Assembly (NCBI RefSeq): GCF_021532625.1
Contig: NZ_JAKGAR010000001.1
Location: 868,001-932,000, forward strand
Direction: 5' to 3'
DNA length: 64,000 nucleotides
Source: Octadecabacter algicola
GTDB lineage: Bacteria > Pseudomonadota > Alphaproteobacteria > Rhodobacterales > Rhodobacteraceae
In this document: one piece after another, positions 8,004-17,128 of the stretch
Layout of the letters: each line of letters begins with the position of its first letter
How positions within the stretch are numbered: the stretch's first letter is position 1
Notes under the pieces: generated by a model
What the model was told of the DNA's origin: nothing
The model's input: the letters and a program-made list of their open reading frames with translations, nothing else
Databases searched by the model: none
Program-made: the position numbers and the translations under genes

Positions 8004-9233
8004 ATGACAGGTGAATGGATCATTTTCGGGCTAATCTGTGCAGCACTACTGGCGCTCGCTGTTTTGGCAATGTTTGGACCTATGTGGCGCACGCGTCTTA
8101 AGGATGCAGAGGGCAAGGTTGATACGGATATCGATATCTACCGCGACCAACTGCGCGAAGTGGATCGTGACTTGGAACGTGGTGTCCTAGACGAGGCTGA
8201 AGCCGCCCGTACCCGCACGGAAATTTCCCGCCGCCTTTTGGCTGCAGACGCTGGCGCGCGAAGCGAAGCACAAGATGCGCCGCGCACCGCCAGTCGCACT
8301 GTTGCCGCTGTGTTGAGCATCGGGTTGATTGGTGCTGCCGCGGGCCTTTACTTCTCGCTTGGGGCCTTTGGGTATGGCGACGTGCCCCGCGCTGTGCGTC
8401 TGGCCGCATCAGAAGAACGCCGCGCTGAACGCCCTCTTCAGCTTGAGGCGGAAGCCGCAAACCCGATACTGGACGCTATCACACAGGCCGAGCCGGAAAC
8501 CGCTGAAATCCTACAAGCGCTGCGCGGTGCCACTTTTGAGCGCCCCGACGACATCCAAGGCTGGGCCTATCTTGCACAGGTCGAAGCGAGCATTGGCAAC
8601 ATGCAACGCGCCGCCCGCGCTCAAGAACGCACCATTTCAATGTTGGGCGACACCGCCACAAACGAAGATTACGTCCGCCTACTGGATTTCCTTGTCATCG
8701 GAACGCGTGGCTATGTCTCTCCGGAGGCGGAAACGATTGCGCTGACAATCCTACGCCGCGACCCGACCAACCTGCCCGCGCTTTATTACGCCGGCCTGAT
8801 GTATGCCCAAAACGACCGGCCAGATCGCGCCTTTGATCTGTGGCGCCGAGTGGTTGAAGGTGGGGATCAATCCATCTTTCATTGGCGCCTTGCCGCCAGC
8901 CAGATTGAAGATGTCGCCGCGCAATTGGCGATTGATTATGCGCTACCCGATCAGCGCGGCCCGTCGGCTGAAGACCTTGAAGCCGCCGAAGATATGGCCC
9001 CTGAAGATCGTCAAGCGATGATCCAAGGTATGGTCAGCCAGTTGGCCGATCGTCTTGCGACCGAAGGCGGCCCACCCCAAGATTGGGCCCGGTTGATTTC
9101 GTCTCTCATGGTGTTGGGTGAAGAAGATACCGCTCGCACGATCTTGGCAGAAGCCGAACTCGCGTTTGGCGGGGATGTGCAGGCCGTGGGCATCGTGCGC
9201 GCCGCCGCGAGAGAAGCAGGCCTGATCGAATGA
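8004..9233 (+). CDS. ccmI: Cytochrome c maturation protein CcmI
   Basis: 409 aa from the ATG at 8004. CcmI is the membrane chaperone that delivers apocytochrome c to the haem ligation complex. The N-terminal domain has a first transmembrane helix (about 5-24), a soluble loop with the family's IYRDQLREVDRDLERGVLDEAEAARTR (in part), and a second helix near 95-115. The periplasmic C-terminal region is made of TPR-like helices, for example IQGWAYLAQVEASIGNMQRA and LPALYYAGLMYAQNDRP. A start at 7956 would add a basic 16-residue extension and is less likely. The stop overlaps ruvX by ATGA. Confidence 0.88.
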   Translation: MTGEWIIFGLICAALLALAVLAMFGPMWRTRLKDAEGKVDTDIDIYRDQLREVDRDLERGVLDEAEAARTRTEISRRLLAADAGARSEAQDAPRTASRTVAAVLSIGLIGAAAGLYFSLGAFGYGDVPRAVRLAASEERRAERPLQLEAEAANPILDAITQAEPETAEILQALRGATFERPDDIQGWAYLAQVEASIGNMQRAARAQERTISMLGDTATNEDYVRLLDFLVIGTRGYVSPEAETIALTILRRDPTNLPALYYAGLMYAQNDRPDRAFDLWRRVVEGGDQSIFHWRLAASQIEDVAAQLAIDYALPDQRGPSAEDLEAAEDMAPEDRQAMIQGMVSQLADRLATEGGPPQDWARLISSLMVLGEEDTARTILAEAELAFGGDVQAVGIVRAAAREAGLIE

Positions 9234-9706
9234 TTTTTGAAGACCCCATTGATTTCGCCGCCGCCCTGCCCAGCTATGCGCCCCTTACTGGGCTGGACCT
9301 TGGCACCAAGACAATTGGTGTTGCCGTGTCTGATGCCGGACACATGATCGCAACGCCATTGGAGACGATCAAGCGCAGTAAGTTTCAGGCGGATGCAGCG
9401 GCATTGCTGAAAATCATTGAGCATCGCCAAATTGCGGGCATCGTTCTTGGCCTGCCGCGCAATATGGATGGCTCTGAAGGGCCGCGCGCGCAATCCACAC
9501 GCGCCTTTGCCCGAAATTTGACGGGGCTAACAGATCTGCCGATCACCTATTGGGATGAACGTCTGTCCACGGTTATGGCTGAACGCGCCCTGCTTGAGGC
9601 GGATACCTCACGCAAACGCCGCGCCGAAGTGATCGATCACGTCGCGGCTGGCGTGATACTTCAGGGGCTTCTGGACCGCCTACGAAACCTCAAGACCGCA
9701 TCATGA
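9230..9706 (+). CDS. ruvX: Putative pre-16S rRNA nuclease / Holliday junction resolvase YqgF
   Basis: 158 aa, standard length for the YqgF/RuvX family, which adopts an RNase H fold. GLDLGTKTIGVAVSD at the N-terminus contains the first catalytic Asp. GLPRNMDGSEGPRA is the family G-x-P loop. YWDERLSTVMAE holds the conserved Glu, and EVIDHVAAGVILQG holds the C-terminal catalytic Asp. In bacteria it takes part in maturation of the 16S rRNA 5' end and has been linked to recombination. The start overlaps ccmI and the end overlaps the DUF1289 gene, each by ATGA, so the three genes are co-translated. Confidence 0.93.
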   Translation: MIFEDPIDFAAALPSYAPLTGLDLGTKTIGVAVSDAGHMIATPLETIKRSKFQADAAALLKIIEHRQIAGIVLGLPRNMDGSEGPRAQSTRAFARNLTGLTDLPITYWDERLSTVMAERALLEADTSRKRRAEVIDHVAAGVILQGLLDRLRNLKTAS

Positions 9707-9948
9707 GCGACGATCCCAACACCGACCACATCTGGCAGCGCGACGAAATCGAAAGCCCCTGCATCAAAATCTGCGTTGTGGAACCCACGTCGAGGCTGTG
9801 CACAGGCTGCCTGCGCAGCATTGAAGAAATCGGTGCATGGTCAAGCCTATCTGGCGATGCACGCAAGGCTGTGATGGACGACCTGCCCAATCGCACGAAA
9901 CTGATCACCAAACGCCGTGGCGGTCGTGCAGCTCGGTGGAAACGTTAG
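9703..9948 (+). CDS. DUF1289 domain-containing protein
   Basis: 81 aa. It matches the short Cys-rich DUF1289 family: CIKICVVEPTSRLCTGCLR gives the C-x3-C-x8-C-x2-C pattern, likely a metal site, followed by ELIGAW-like EEIGAWSSLS and an RxxL(x)nR helix. The family's function is not established. It is the last gene of the ccmI-ruvX group, overlapping ruvX by ATGA, and its end overlaps the convergent transporter gene by 4 bp. No room is left for a terminator between the two convergent units. Confidence 0.88.
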   Translation: MSDDPNTDHIWQRDEIESPCIKICVVEPTSRLCTGCLRSIEEIGAWSSLSGDARKAVMDDLPNRTKLITKRRGGRAARWKR

Positions 9949-10763
9949 CCGATCAGCACTTTGCGCAGCATGTTCAGCGCAACCAAAATCAGAAAAATAC
10001 CGAACACCCGCTTAAGAGGCTTTGGGTCCATCTTATGTGCCAGTGCCGCGCCCCAAGGCGCGGTTATCAACGTCATGCAAACAACGACAGCAAAGGCCCC
10101 AAAATTGACGGCCCCGACCGTCAGCGGAGGTGCGACATCAATATCGGCAAACAAGAACCCGATAACGGCAGGCAGCGCAATGATCACGCCATAGCCGCTT
10201 GCAGTTGCGACAGCGCGGTGAATGGGCACGCCAAAAAGCGTCATTGTAGGAACCCCAAACGATCCCCCACCGATACCCATCAACACCGACAAAAAGCCGA
10301 TCGCCGGCGATCCGATAATGCGGAAAAGCCCGCGCGGCATCTCATCGCCCAGACGCCATTCCGATTTTCCAAAGGCCATGTAGATACCGATGCAAATCCC
10401 AAGCCCGCCAAACAGGGCTTGCAACACGACAGACCGCAGTTGCGTTGCAACCATCACACCGATGATCGCACCGATGACAATTCCGACACCCCACCCTCGC
10501 AAAATATCCCATTCAACCGCACCCTTTTTACTGTGCGAGTTCAATGATCTAAGAGACGTAACAATAATAGTCGCAAGGGAGGTCGCCAAGCAGATCTGCA
10601 TCAGTTGTGGGCTGTCATAGCCCAGCGCGCTGAAGGCATAAAAAAACGCAGGCACAAGAACGATGCCACCACCAACACCAAGCAACCCAGCCAATACGCC
10701 AGCAAAAGCCCCGATCACCATGAGCAACCCGATGAGGGGTAAAAGGACAGACATTTCAGGCAT
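9945..10763 (-). CDS. Sulfite exporter TauE/SafE family membrane protein
   Basis: 272 aa, polytopic with about eight hydrophobic helices. The glycine-rich first motif VLAGLLGVGGGIVLVPAF and the repeat MGIGGGSFGVPTM are the paired signature of TauE/SafE proteins. Family members export sulfite, sulfoacetate or other organic anions, and some are sulfate-related importers. The substrate here is unknown. It is alone on its strand and convergent with the DUF1289 gene. Confidence 0.9.
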   Translation of the reverse strand: MPEMSVLLPLIGLLMVIGAFAGVLAGLLGVGGGIVLVPAFFYAFSALGYDSPQLMQICLATSLATIIVTSLRSLNSHSKKGAVEWDILRGWGVGIVIGAIIGVMVATQLRSVVLQALFGGLGICIGIYMAFGKSEWRLGDEMPRGLFRIIGSPAIGFLSVLMGIGGGSFGVPTMTLFGVPIHRAVATASGYGVIIALPAVIGFLFADIDVAPPLTVGAVNFGAFAVVVCMTLITAPWGAALAHKMDPKPLKRVFGIFLILVALNMLRKVLIG

Positions 10764-10822
10764 TGTAGGCTCCGGTTTAGGTGTGCGTTAGCTTTGCCCT
10801 GAAAACAGCGGCGCGACAACCA

Positions 10823-11839
10823 TTAGGCTGCGGCTTGTTCCATAGCAGCCAATGCATCTTCGACAACGCTCCATCCTGCTCCGGCACGGTAGGCGTGTTC
10901 TGACAGGTGGCGCCGCCATTGCCGCGATCCGGGCTGTCCGGCAAACAGGCCCAGCATATGGCGCGTGACATGGGCCAGCTTACCGCCGCCCTTGGATTGA
11001 TCTGCGACATGGGCTTCGATGTAGTCGCGCATTTGCAGCACAACATCCACGGGGTCCGGGCCCATGGCCTCACCCCAGATTTCGGCATCCGCCGCGCGCA
11101 AGATGTCTGTCGGGTTGTGATAGGCCGCACGGCCAATCATCACGCCATCCAACCCGCCGTCCAAAAGGGTCTTTGCGTGTTCCAAGCTCGCGATACCGCC
11201 GTTGATTGAGATGTGCAGATGCGGAAACAGCTGCTTCATCTCAAACACCAGATCATAATCCAGTGGCGGAATGTCCCTGTTTTCTTTTGGTGAGAGCCCC
11301 TGCAACCACGCCTTGCGGGCATGGATCGTGACGCGTTCTACACCCGCCGCTACAATCTGCGCCAAGAATTCAGGTAGAACTTCTGCGGGATCTTGATCAT
11401 CCACACCAATCCGGCATTTCACAGTCACTTCTGCGGGTTGGGCCGCAATCATGGCACGGCAGCAGTCGGCGACCAATGCGGGTTGCGTCATCAAAATCGC
11501 CCCAAACGCCCCCGATTGCACACGATCAGACGGGCAGCCGCAGTTCAGATTGATCTCTGGGTAACCCTCTTCGGCGCCCATCACAGCGGCCTTGGCCAAT
11601 TCAACCGGATCAGATCCGCCCAGTTGCAATGCAACGGGCTGTTCGCTCGGGTCAAATCGCAACAAATGCCGCGCATCACCACGGACCAACGCAGGCGAAG
11701 TGACCATCTCCGTATATAGCAACGCACGCTTGGACAGCAGGCGGTGCAGATACCGGCAATGACGATCTGTCCAGTCCATCATGGGTGCAACGCTCAAACG
11801 GGCGGCCGAGTGCAAAAGATGTGGGTTCGAATAGGTCAT
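10823..11839 (-). CDS. dusA: tRNA-dihydrouridine synthase A
   Basis: 338 aa from the ATG at 11839. The N-terminal SVAPMMDWTDRHCRYLHRLL is characteristic of DusA, which reduces U20/U20a in the tRNA D-loop with FMN and NADPH. NLNCGCPSDRVQSGAFGA contains the catalytic Cys. HARKAWLQGLSPKENR is a further DusA block, and SINGGIASLEHA with DGVMIGRAAYHNP closes the flavin phosphate site. The frame extends to 11926 but this overlaps the divergent dioxygenase gene; an ATG at 11875 is also possible. Confidence 0.94.
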   Translation of the reverse strand: MTYSNPHLLHSAARLSVAPMMDWTDRHCRYLHRLLSKRALLYTEMVTSPALVRGDARHLLRFDPSEQPVALQLGGSDPVELAKAAVMGAEEGYPEINLNCGCPSDRVQSGAFGAILMTQPALVADCCRAMIAAQPAEVTVKCRIGVDDQDPAEVLPEFLAQIVAAGVERVTIHARKAWLQGLSPKENRDIPPLDYDLVFEMKQLFPHLHISINGGIASLEHAKTLLDGGLDGVMIGRAAYHNPTDILRAADAEIWGEAMGPDPVDVVLQMRDYIEAHVADQSKGGGKLAHVTRHMLGLFAGQPGSRQWRRHLSEHAYRAGAGWSVVEDALAAMEQAAA

Positions 11840-11913
11840 GGGCGGGCATATAGGGCGTGAAGCCCCTGCTGTCATCCCTTGACGCGCCTTATGCGCGAGG
11901 CCACCAATGACGA

Positions 11914-12711
11914 ATGACACATTCATTGCTGACCCAAACCCAGATCGACGCTTACCAACGGGACGGCGTTGTGCTGATCAAAGGCTTGTTTGCCGATCAC
12001 GTAGATACATTGCGTACAGGCGTTGATCGCAACATGGCCGAGCCCGGCCCCTACGCCGCAGAGAACCTGCATGATCACGAAAAGGGTCGCTTTTTCGATG
12101 ATTACTGCAATTGGCAGCGTATCCCCGAATTTGAAGACGTCATTCGCAACAGCCCCGCCGCTCAGGTCGCGGCTGACCTCATGCAAAGCCAGACCGTTCA
12201 ACTGTTTCATGACCACGTGCTGGTCAAGGAACCGGGAACGAGCAAGGCAACCCCTTGGCACACCGATGGGCCCTACTATTTTGTCGAAGGCAAGCAGACT
12301 GTCAGCTTCTGGTCCCCCCTTGATCCGGTAACCGATGCATCGCTACGTTGTGTAGCGGGATCGCACCTTTGGCCTAAGCCTGTACTGCCGACACGCTGGC
12401 TCGCCGAAACCGCGTTCTTCCCGAATGAGGAAGACTATATGCCCGTGCCGGACCCAGACGCCGAAGGTATGGATATCCGTGAATGGACCATGGAACCCGG
12501 CGATGCAGTGGCGTTCAACTACCACATCCTGCACGGCGCACGCGGCAATGAAACCACCAGCCGCAGGCGTGCGTTCTCGCTGCGCTTGCTTGGCGATGAT
12601 GCCCGTTTCACCGAACGTCCCGGTCCGACTTCACCACCCTTTCCGGGGCATGACATGGTACAAGGACAGCGATTAAGGGACGATTGGTTTCCGGTGATCT
12701 ATAACCGTTGA
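11914..12711 (+). CDS. Phytanoyl-CoA dioxygenase (PhyH) family protein
   Basis: 265 aa. It belongs to the Fe(II)/2-oxoglutarate-dependent PhyH family. The iron site is visible as WHTDG (His and Asp of HxD) and the distal His in NYHILHGARGN; the downstream RRRAFSLRLLGDD has the Arg expected to bind 2-oxoglutarate. VVLIKGLF at the N-terminus is the usual opening strand of the family. The substrate cannot be inferred. It diverges from dusA across a short region, so promoter elements may lie inside the 5' end of the longer dusA frame. Confidence 0.88.
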   Translation: MTHSLLTQTQIDAYQRDGVVLIKGLFADHVDTLRTGVDRNMAEPGPYAAENLHDHEKGRFFDDYCNWQRIPEFEDVIRNSPAAQVAADLMQSQTVQLFHDHVLVKEPGTSKATPWHTDGPYYFVEGKQTVSFWSPLDPVTDASLRCVAGSHLWPKPVLPTRWLAETAFFPNEEDYMPVPDPDAEGMDIREWTMEPGDAVAFNYHILHGARGNETTSRRRAFSLRLLGDDARFTERPGPTSPPFPGHDMVQGQRLRDDWFPVIYNR

Positions 12712-12776
12712 ACGGCTCTAAACATCGTTGGCGCCGCAAACATCTGCTTCGAGCCCAAAGTACTTAATCCTGCAGC

Positions 12777-13373
12777 TTAGCCGGTAGTCGGATTTTCTAC
12801 TGGTTCTTGTCTCTTGCCCCGCAAGCGGCTCATTGTGACAGGCGTGACGCCCAAAAAGGAGGCGATCAGACTATGGGAAAAGGTGCTTTCATAGCTTGGG
12901 AACTCTTGGCGAAACCAGACAAGCCGTTCGGCCCCGCTAAGTGCGGCTAGGCACCACTCTCGATCGGCCTTCCGGCTCAAGGCTTCGCGCAGAATACCAT
13001 TGGCCCAATTTCGGACCGGTTCAGACGAAACCATCCAATTTGTAAGCTCATCACTGTCAATTCGTGCCAGCAAAGCGTCCGTCGTTGCAACCATGGATAC
13101 GAGTGATAACCCGTCGCGCGTTCTTGCTATATTTGGTGTGACGACACATGGCCCCACAAATAATCCGACGCAGACTTCCTTGCCGCCTTGGTCACAAATG
13201 CTACTCACCAGCCGCCCTGACAACAAAATGAATTCACCAGTTTCGGAGTCTTCTTGCCTGGTCAGATGCGCGCCTTTGTTCAAACGAACTCGTTCCCAAT
13301 CAGATGAGAACTCGTCAGCGCAAACCCCGCCCGAGAGGTCGGGCGACTGCAAAAGAAACGTCCGTAAATCCAT
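12777..13373 (-). CDS. Crp/Fnr-type transcriptional regulator
   Basis: 198 aa from the ATG at 13373. A cyclic-nucleotide-binding-like beta-barrel is visible (LNKGAHLTRQEDSETGEFILLSGRLVSSI). A winged helix-turn-helix follows at the C-terminus, with SHSLIASFLGVTPVTMSRLRG as the recognition region. No Cys cluster for an Fnr iron-sulfur centre is apparent, so the sensed signal is unknown. It diverges from the membrane protein at 13452 with about 80 bp between, so that gene is a likely target. Confidence 0.8.
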   Translation of the reverse strand: MDLRTFLLQSPDLSGGVCADEFSSDWERVRLNKGAHLTRQEDSETGEFILLSGRLVSSICDQGGKEVCVGLFVGPCVVTPNIARTRDGLSLVSMVATTDALLARIDSDELTNWMVSSEPVRNWANGILREALSRKADREWCLAALSGAERLVWFRQEFPSYESTFSHSLIASFLGVTPVTMSRLRGKRQEPVENPTTG

Positions 13374-13451
13374 ATTGGCGTCCCTTATCAAATGATAATG
13401 CAGGCGAATTCGTTTGCGGGCACGTATGGCACAATTCAAGGAGTTTACAAA

Positions 13452-14000
13452 ATGACGAACGGAAGACTGTCAAAGCACGCCGGATCGATTGCGGTTAGCT
13501 CGGGAATGATAGCCGCATCACTGTATATGCTAATGATGACTGTTACGCTCGCCCATATCCAAGCGGTTTCGGGGCAAGTACCATTCGACATGCGTCCGAC
13601 TGGCTATGGCCCCACGGAGGCCACTGCTCTCCTTGAAGCCTTGGGCGCGGAAGGACGCGAGTACTATCTTAATCGCCAGATCACTTTGGATACCCTTTAT
13701 CCTGGGATGCTCGCGTTAACACTAAGTGCCACAATCCTCTGGTTTGGACGACGCCTGCCAAACAGACGGCTGATCCACATTGGAGTTGCACTTTCGATCG
13801 GTAGCGCTTTGCTCGACTATACCGAGAACCTTGGCATTGCAGCCATGATTTGGAGCTGGCCAGAGGTCTCTGTTCTTCTGGTGTTTGCTGTTAGTACGTT
13901 CACAATTCTAAAGTCCGTGGCAACAACGTTGACTGTGGCTCTCGTTTTTCTGGTGGGTTTTAAATGGATGCGGCGATCCATAGCAGACCTTCGTTCATAG
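13452..14000 (+). CDS. Polytopic membrane protein of unknown function
   Basis: 182 aa from the ATG at 13452, chosen because AAGGAG sits eight bases upstream. It has about four hydrophobic segments: near residues 12-35, 85-105, 112-135 and 140-170. A 45-residue extracytoplasmic loop lies between the first and second (QAVSGQVPFDMRPTGYGP is part of it). I do not recognise a family with confidence; the layout resembles small four-helix integral membrane proteins next to regulators. Its divergent arrangement with a Crp/Fnr regulator suggests regulation by that protein. Confidence 0.7.
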   Translation: MTNGRLSKHAGSIAVSSGMIAASLYMLMMTVTLAHIQAVSGQVPFDMRPTGYGPTEATALLEALGAEGREYYLNRQITLDTLYPGMLALTLSATILWFGRRLPNRRLIHIGVALSIGSALLDYTENLGIAAMIWSWPEVSVLLVFAVSTFTILKSVATTLTVALVFLVGFKWMRRSIADLRS

Positions 14001-14048
14001 TCGGATTGCGGCAGCAAAGCCCACACAGGGGACGTTAGCCGCGGGTCC

Positions 14049-15155
14049 CTATAGATCCACAGCCTGCCCCGTTTTCGCGCTTTCTTGGGCCGCGATCCCC
14101 ATGGCCACTGCTTTGGCGCCATCACTGACCGTCACCTCGACAGCACCCTGCCCGCGCACAACGGCGTTGAACCTTTGATGCTGGTAGAACGTCGACCCAT
14201 TATGATCGCCTGCTTCCAAAAGCGTTGGATCAACGGGTATTTCAACCAAGGTCGGTCCTTTGGGCGCGCGCGGGCTGACAATCAATTGCGGGATCGGCGC
14301 AGGGCCAAGATCGGTGGGCCAGAACCGTCCTGGTCCAGGAACGCGGCATTCGATCTTACCCTTGGGTCCAACGGCGCTGATTTCTTCTTGGTACTGTGCC
14401 CCTTCGGCGAACATGCAAAGCTCAAGCATCGCGCGGCTGCCATTATCGAAATCTACAATCACATAGCCGTTGTCCCAAATGTCAGGCACCCGTCCATCAT
14501 AGGTCTCGTCTTTGTGGTTCAGTGTCTGCCCCGCACTGGCCATGACCCGCACAGGTTCTGCCTTCAGGATCAGGCGCATCAGGTCAAAGAAGTGGCAACA
14601 TTTTTCAACCAAAGTGCCGCCGGTGTTTTCGTTGAAACGGTTCCAGTCGCCAATCTTGGGCAGAAACGGGAAGCGATGTTCGCGGATCGTGAGCATCGCG
14701 ATCCCGCCTGTCGCGGCTTCGGCTTGTTCAATCAGCGCCGCAACAGGTGGCATGTAGCGGTATTCCATCGCGATCCAAACGGGATGGGGATACTCCTCAA
14801 AAAGAGAGATGAGCTCTGCCTTGTCTGATGGATCAGTATAGAGGGGCTTTTCACACAGGATGGGCAATGGGCGCGTTGCAACGATCTGACGCAACTGATC
14901 GGCGTGAATGTAGTTCGGGCTAACAATCACAACGGCGTCCAAATCCGCGTGCGACAGAAGATCCTCTAGGGTTTCCGCCACATGGGCCGGCGCAGTATTG
15001 CCGCCCTTACCGGCCAGTTCCGCGGCGGCTTCGGCCAGTTCGCGTACAGGATCAAAAACAACCGACACACGGCCGTGGGGCAGCAATGCGATGTTTTGGA
15101 TGTGCTCGTGGGCCATCATACCGCAGCCAATAATTCCGTAGTTCACCATGTCCAT
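14049..15155 (-). CDS. Gfo/Idh/MocA family oxidoreductase
   Basis: 368 aa. The N-terminal Rossmann motif YGIIGCGMMAHEH and the CEKPLYTD block, containing the conserved Glu-Lys-Pro of NAD(P)-dependent sugar and inositol dehydrogenases, define the family. VEKCCHFFDLMRLIL contains the conserved catalytic His region. The substrate is probably a polyol, inositol or sugar acid. It begins 6 bp after the GntR/UTRA regulator gene and is in the same operon. That operon diverges from the flavin monooxygenase, aldo/keto reductase and flavin reductase set, which implies a shared pathway. Confidence 0.9.
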   Translation of the reverse strand: MDMVNYGIIGCGMMAHEHIQNIALLPHGRVSVVFDPVRELAEAAAELAGKGGNTAPAHVAETLEDLLSHADLDAVVIVSPNYIHADQLRQIVATRPLPILCEKPLYTDPSDKAELISLFEEYPHPVWIAMEYRYMPPVAALIEQAEAATGGIAMLTIREHRFPFLPKIGDWNRFNENTGGTLVEKCCHFFDLMRLILKAEPVRVMASAGQTLNHKDETYDGRVPDIWDNGYVIVDFDNGSRAMLELCMFAEGAQYQEEISAVGPKGKIECRVPGPGRFWPTDLGPAPIPQLIVSPRAPKGPTLVEIPVDPTLLEAGDHNGSTFYQHQRFNAVVRGQGAVEVTVSDGAKAVAMGIAAQESAKTGQAVDL

Positions 15156-15160
15156 CGAGG

Positions 15161-15871
15161 TCAGTTCTTTCCTAGTCTTGAGACGTAATTGATTTCGCTT
15201 GGATCAAACCAAGTTCGAGAAAACTCCACGATCCGCCCGGCGTGATTGCGGCCGATCCGTTCGATATATCCGGCCATCTCTCCGGCGGACAGCCCGAACC
15301 GTGGGTCAACCCAATCCGGTGTCGCATCGACGTTGATATGATCTTGCGCGCTGGTGATAACGACCCCCAGAACGCTTGAATAGTAGTGATATAGGCTTTC
15401 TGAGACGGCGCTTTCATCCACGTGATCCGTCACCGCACCATCCAGCCAGATTTCTTCCATCGCGGCAGGTACGCCATCCATGAACCGCAATCGGCGAAAC
15501 CTGAACCCGTTAGGATCTTGGAAGCTCGCCTCGCTTGGCGCTGCCATATGATCGATCGACAAAACTTCAGCCGTTGGCAAACCACCGCCTTGTTTTCGTT
15601 CGATCCGCAAAAAACGATAGATCGCCGGTACATCGCCACGTGCCCGCACATAATTGCCAGACCCCTGCACTCGTTCCAGAAGCTTCTTCTCCTCCAAAAC
15701 CTCCAAGGCATGGCGCAGGGTTCCCACTGCGATGCCCAAGCTGTCGGCCATCTCTCTTTCTGGTGGCAAGCGTGCGCCATCAGCCAAACGACCAGCCGCG
15801 ATATCACGCACAAGCATCTCGGATATCTGCACGTATTTGGGCAACGCTGAGGGGCGCTCACTGTCTGTCAT
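15161..15871 (-). CDS. GntR family transcriptional regulator with UTRA domain
   Basis: 236 aa. The N-terminal winged helix-turn-helix is plain: LPPEREMADSLGIAVGTLRHALEVLEEKKLLERVQGSG (in part). A UTRA ligand-binding domain follows, with RFRRLRFMDGVPAAMEEIWL and the terminal GRIVEFSRTWF typical of HutC-type regulators, which sense small metabolites. It is transcribed with the Gfo/Idh/MocA gene and diverges from the monooxygenase operon. Direct repeats lie in the space between. Confidence 0.93.
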   Translation of the reverse strand: MTDSERPSALPKYVQISEMLVRDIAAGRLADGARLPPEREMADSLGIAVGTLRHALEVLEEKKLLERVQGSGNYVRARGDVPAIYRFLRIERKQGGGLPTAEVLSIDHMAAPSEASFQDPNGFRFRRLRFMDGVPAAMEEIWLDGAVTDHVDESAVSESLYHYYSSVLGVVITSAQDHINVDATPDWVDPRFGLSAGEMAGYIERIGRNHAGRIVEFSRTWFDPSEINYVSRLGKN

Positions 15872-15900
15872 GTTCGCCTCCCTTGTACAGCGACGTCAAA

Positions 15901-15919
15901 TTGATACAGGATTGATACA
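15901..15919. promoter_or_regulatory. Direct repeat in the GntR/monooxygenase divergent promoter
   Basis: TTGATACA occurs at 15901-15908 and again at 15912-15919, giving a period of 11 bp, about one helical turn. It lies between the divergent gntR (start 15871) and monooxygenase (start 15974) genes and is the most likely operator of the GntR protein. It may also supply the -35 element of one promoter. Confidence 0.45.
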
Positions 15920-15973
15920 CAGCATATTGAGTGCTACGCAAGACCCCAGACCATATCTCACGAGGAGGGAATC

Positions 15974-17128
15974 ATGACAGTCGTACCTGTAACATCCGCC
16001 GACCTAGCTGCATCCGAGGTTAGCTGGTTTTCCGCTTTGTGTTCAGATGATTACGCCTACCTTGGAGTACCTGACGGCGCGTTGCGTTCGTCATGGGAGC
16101 ATTGCCGCGACATCGTTCTTGAGGCCGAAAAGCAAGGCTTTCGAAATGTGTTGGCCCCATCCAGCTATCAAGTTGGTCAGGACACGCTAAGTTTCGTCGC
16201 TGGCATGGCGCCCCTAACCGAAAAGATAAACATGCTTGCAGCGATCCGCTGTGGTGAAATGCAGCCGATCATGTTGGCCCGCACAGTCGCCACCCTTGAT
16301 CATATGATGAAGGGCCGCCTGACGCTCAACGTGATTTCATCGGATTTCCCCGGCGAAGTGGCCGAAAGCGGCTTTCGCTATCAGCGTTCACGCGAGGTCG
16401 TGCAAATCCTCAAACAGGCATGGACGCAGGACGAGATTAATCACGATGGCGAAGTCTACCAGTTCAAAGGCGTGCCAACAGCCCCAGCAACGCCGTATCA
16501 AACCGGCGGTCCATTACTGTACTTCGGCGGCTACTCCCCCGCCGCGCTTGAGCTGTGTGGTGAACATTGCGACGTCTATCTGATGTGGCCGGAACCGGAA
16601 GAAAACCTCGCGCAGCGGATGAGAGACGTGAACGCGGTTGCCGAACGCTACAACCGCACCTTGGATTACGGGCTGCGCGTCCACATGATCGTGCGCGACA
16701 CAGAGGCCGAGGCCCGCGAGTACGCCGACCATCTGGTCAGCAAGCTGGATGATGAATACGGCAAACTGATCCGCGATCGCGCCCATGATAGTATTTCCTT
16801 GGGCGTCTCGCACCAAGCTAAAGCACGGGAACTGGCTGATAAATTCGGCTACGTTGAACCGAACCTTTGGACGGGTGTTGGGCGTGCACGATCTGGCTGT
16901 GGTGCGGCATTGGTTGGGTCCGCCGACCAAGTGCTGTCCAAAATTGAAAACTACCGCAAGATGGGCATCCGTTCGTTCATCTTTTCGGGCTACCCGCACA
17001 TCGATGAGGCCAAGTACTTCGGTAAACTTGTCATGCCAGAGCTTGAAACCTGCTCTCTTCCTCATGCATATGGCCGCGTGCCAAGTGACATCCCTGCAAC
17101 CCCTCTCGGAAATGGACCTCGCATCTAA
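15974..17128 (+). CDS. LLM-class flavin-dependent monooxygenase (SsuD-like)
   Basis: 384 aa. It is a luciferase-like monooxygenase of the SsuD/alkanesulfonate type. The IRCGEMQPIMLARTVATLD segment, the GRLTLNVISSDFPGE phosphate-binding loop and GPLLYFGGYSPAALE match the TIM-barrel core of this class. These enzymes use reduced FMN from a partner reductase to insert oxygen into sulfonates, sulfones, amines or other small substrates. A flavin reductase is encoded two genes downstream and fits as partner. A GAGGAGG ribosome-binding site precedes the ATG. The substrate is unknown. Confidence 0.88.
   Translation: MTVVPVTSADLAASEVSWFSALCSDDYAYLGVPDGALRSSWEHCRDIVLEAEKQGFRNVLAPSSYQVGQDTLSFVAGMAPLTEKINMLAAIRCGEMQPIMLARTVATLDHMMKGRLTLNVISSDFPGEVAESGFRYQRSREVVQILKQAWTQDEINHDGEVYQFKGVPTAPATPYQTGGPLLYFGGYSPAALELCGEHCDVYLMWPEPEENLAQRMRDVNAVAERYNRTLDYGLRVHMIVRDTEAEAREYADHLVSKLDDEYGKLIRDRAHDSISLGVSHQAKARELADKFGYVEPNLWTGVGRARSGCGAALVGSADQVLSKIENYRKMGIRSFIFSGYPHIDEAKYFGKLVMPELETCSLPHAYGRVPSDIPATPLGNGPRI

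Noticed and set aside
9837-10547. 236-codon plus-strand frame opposite the TauE/SafE gene
   Set aside because: Translation is rich in Arg, His, Gln and Asp, as expected for the reverse strand of a membrane protein; no domain seen.
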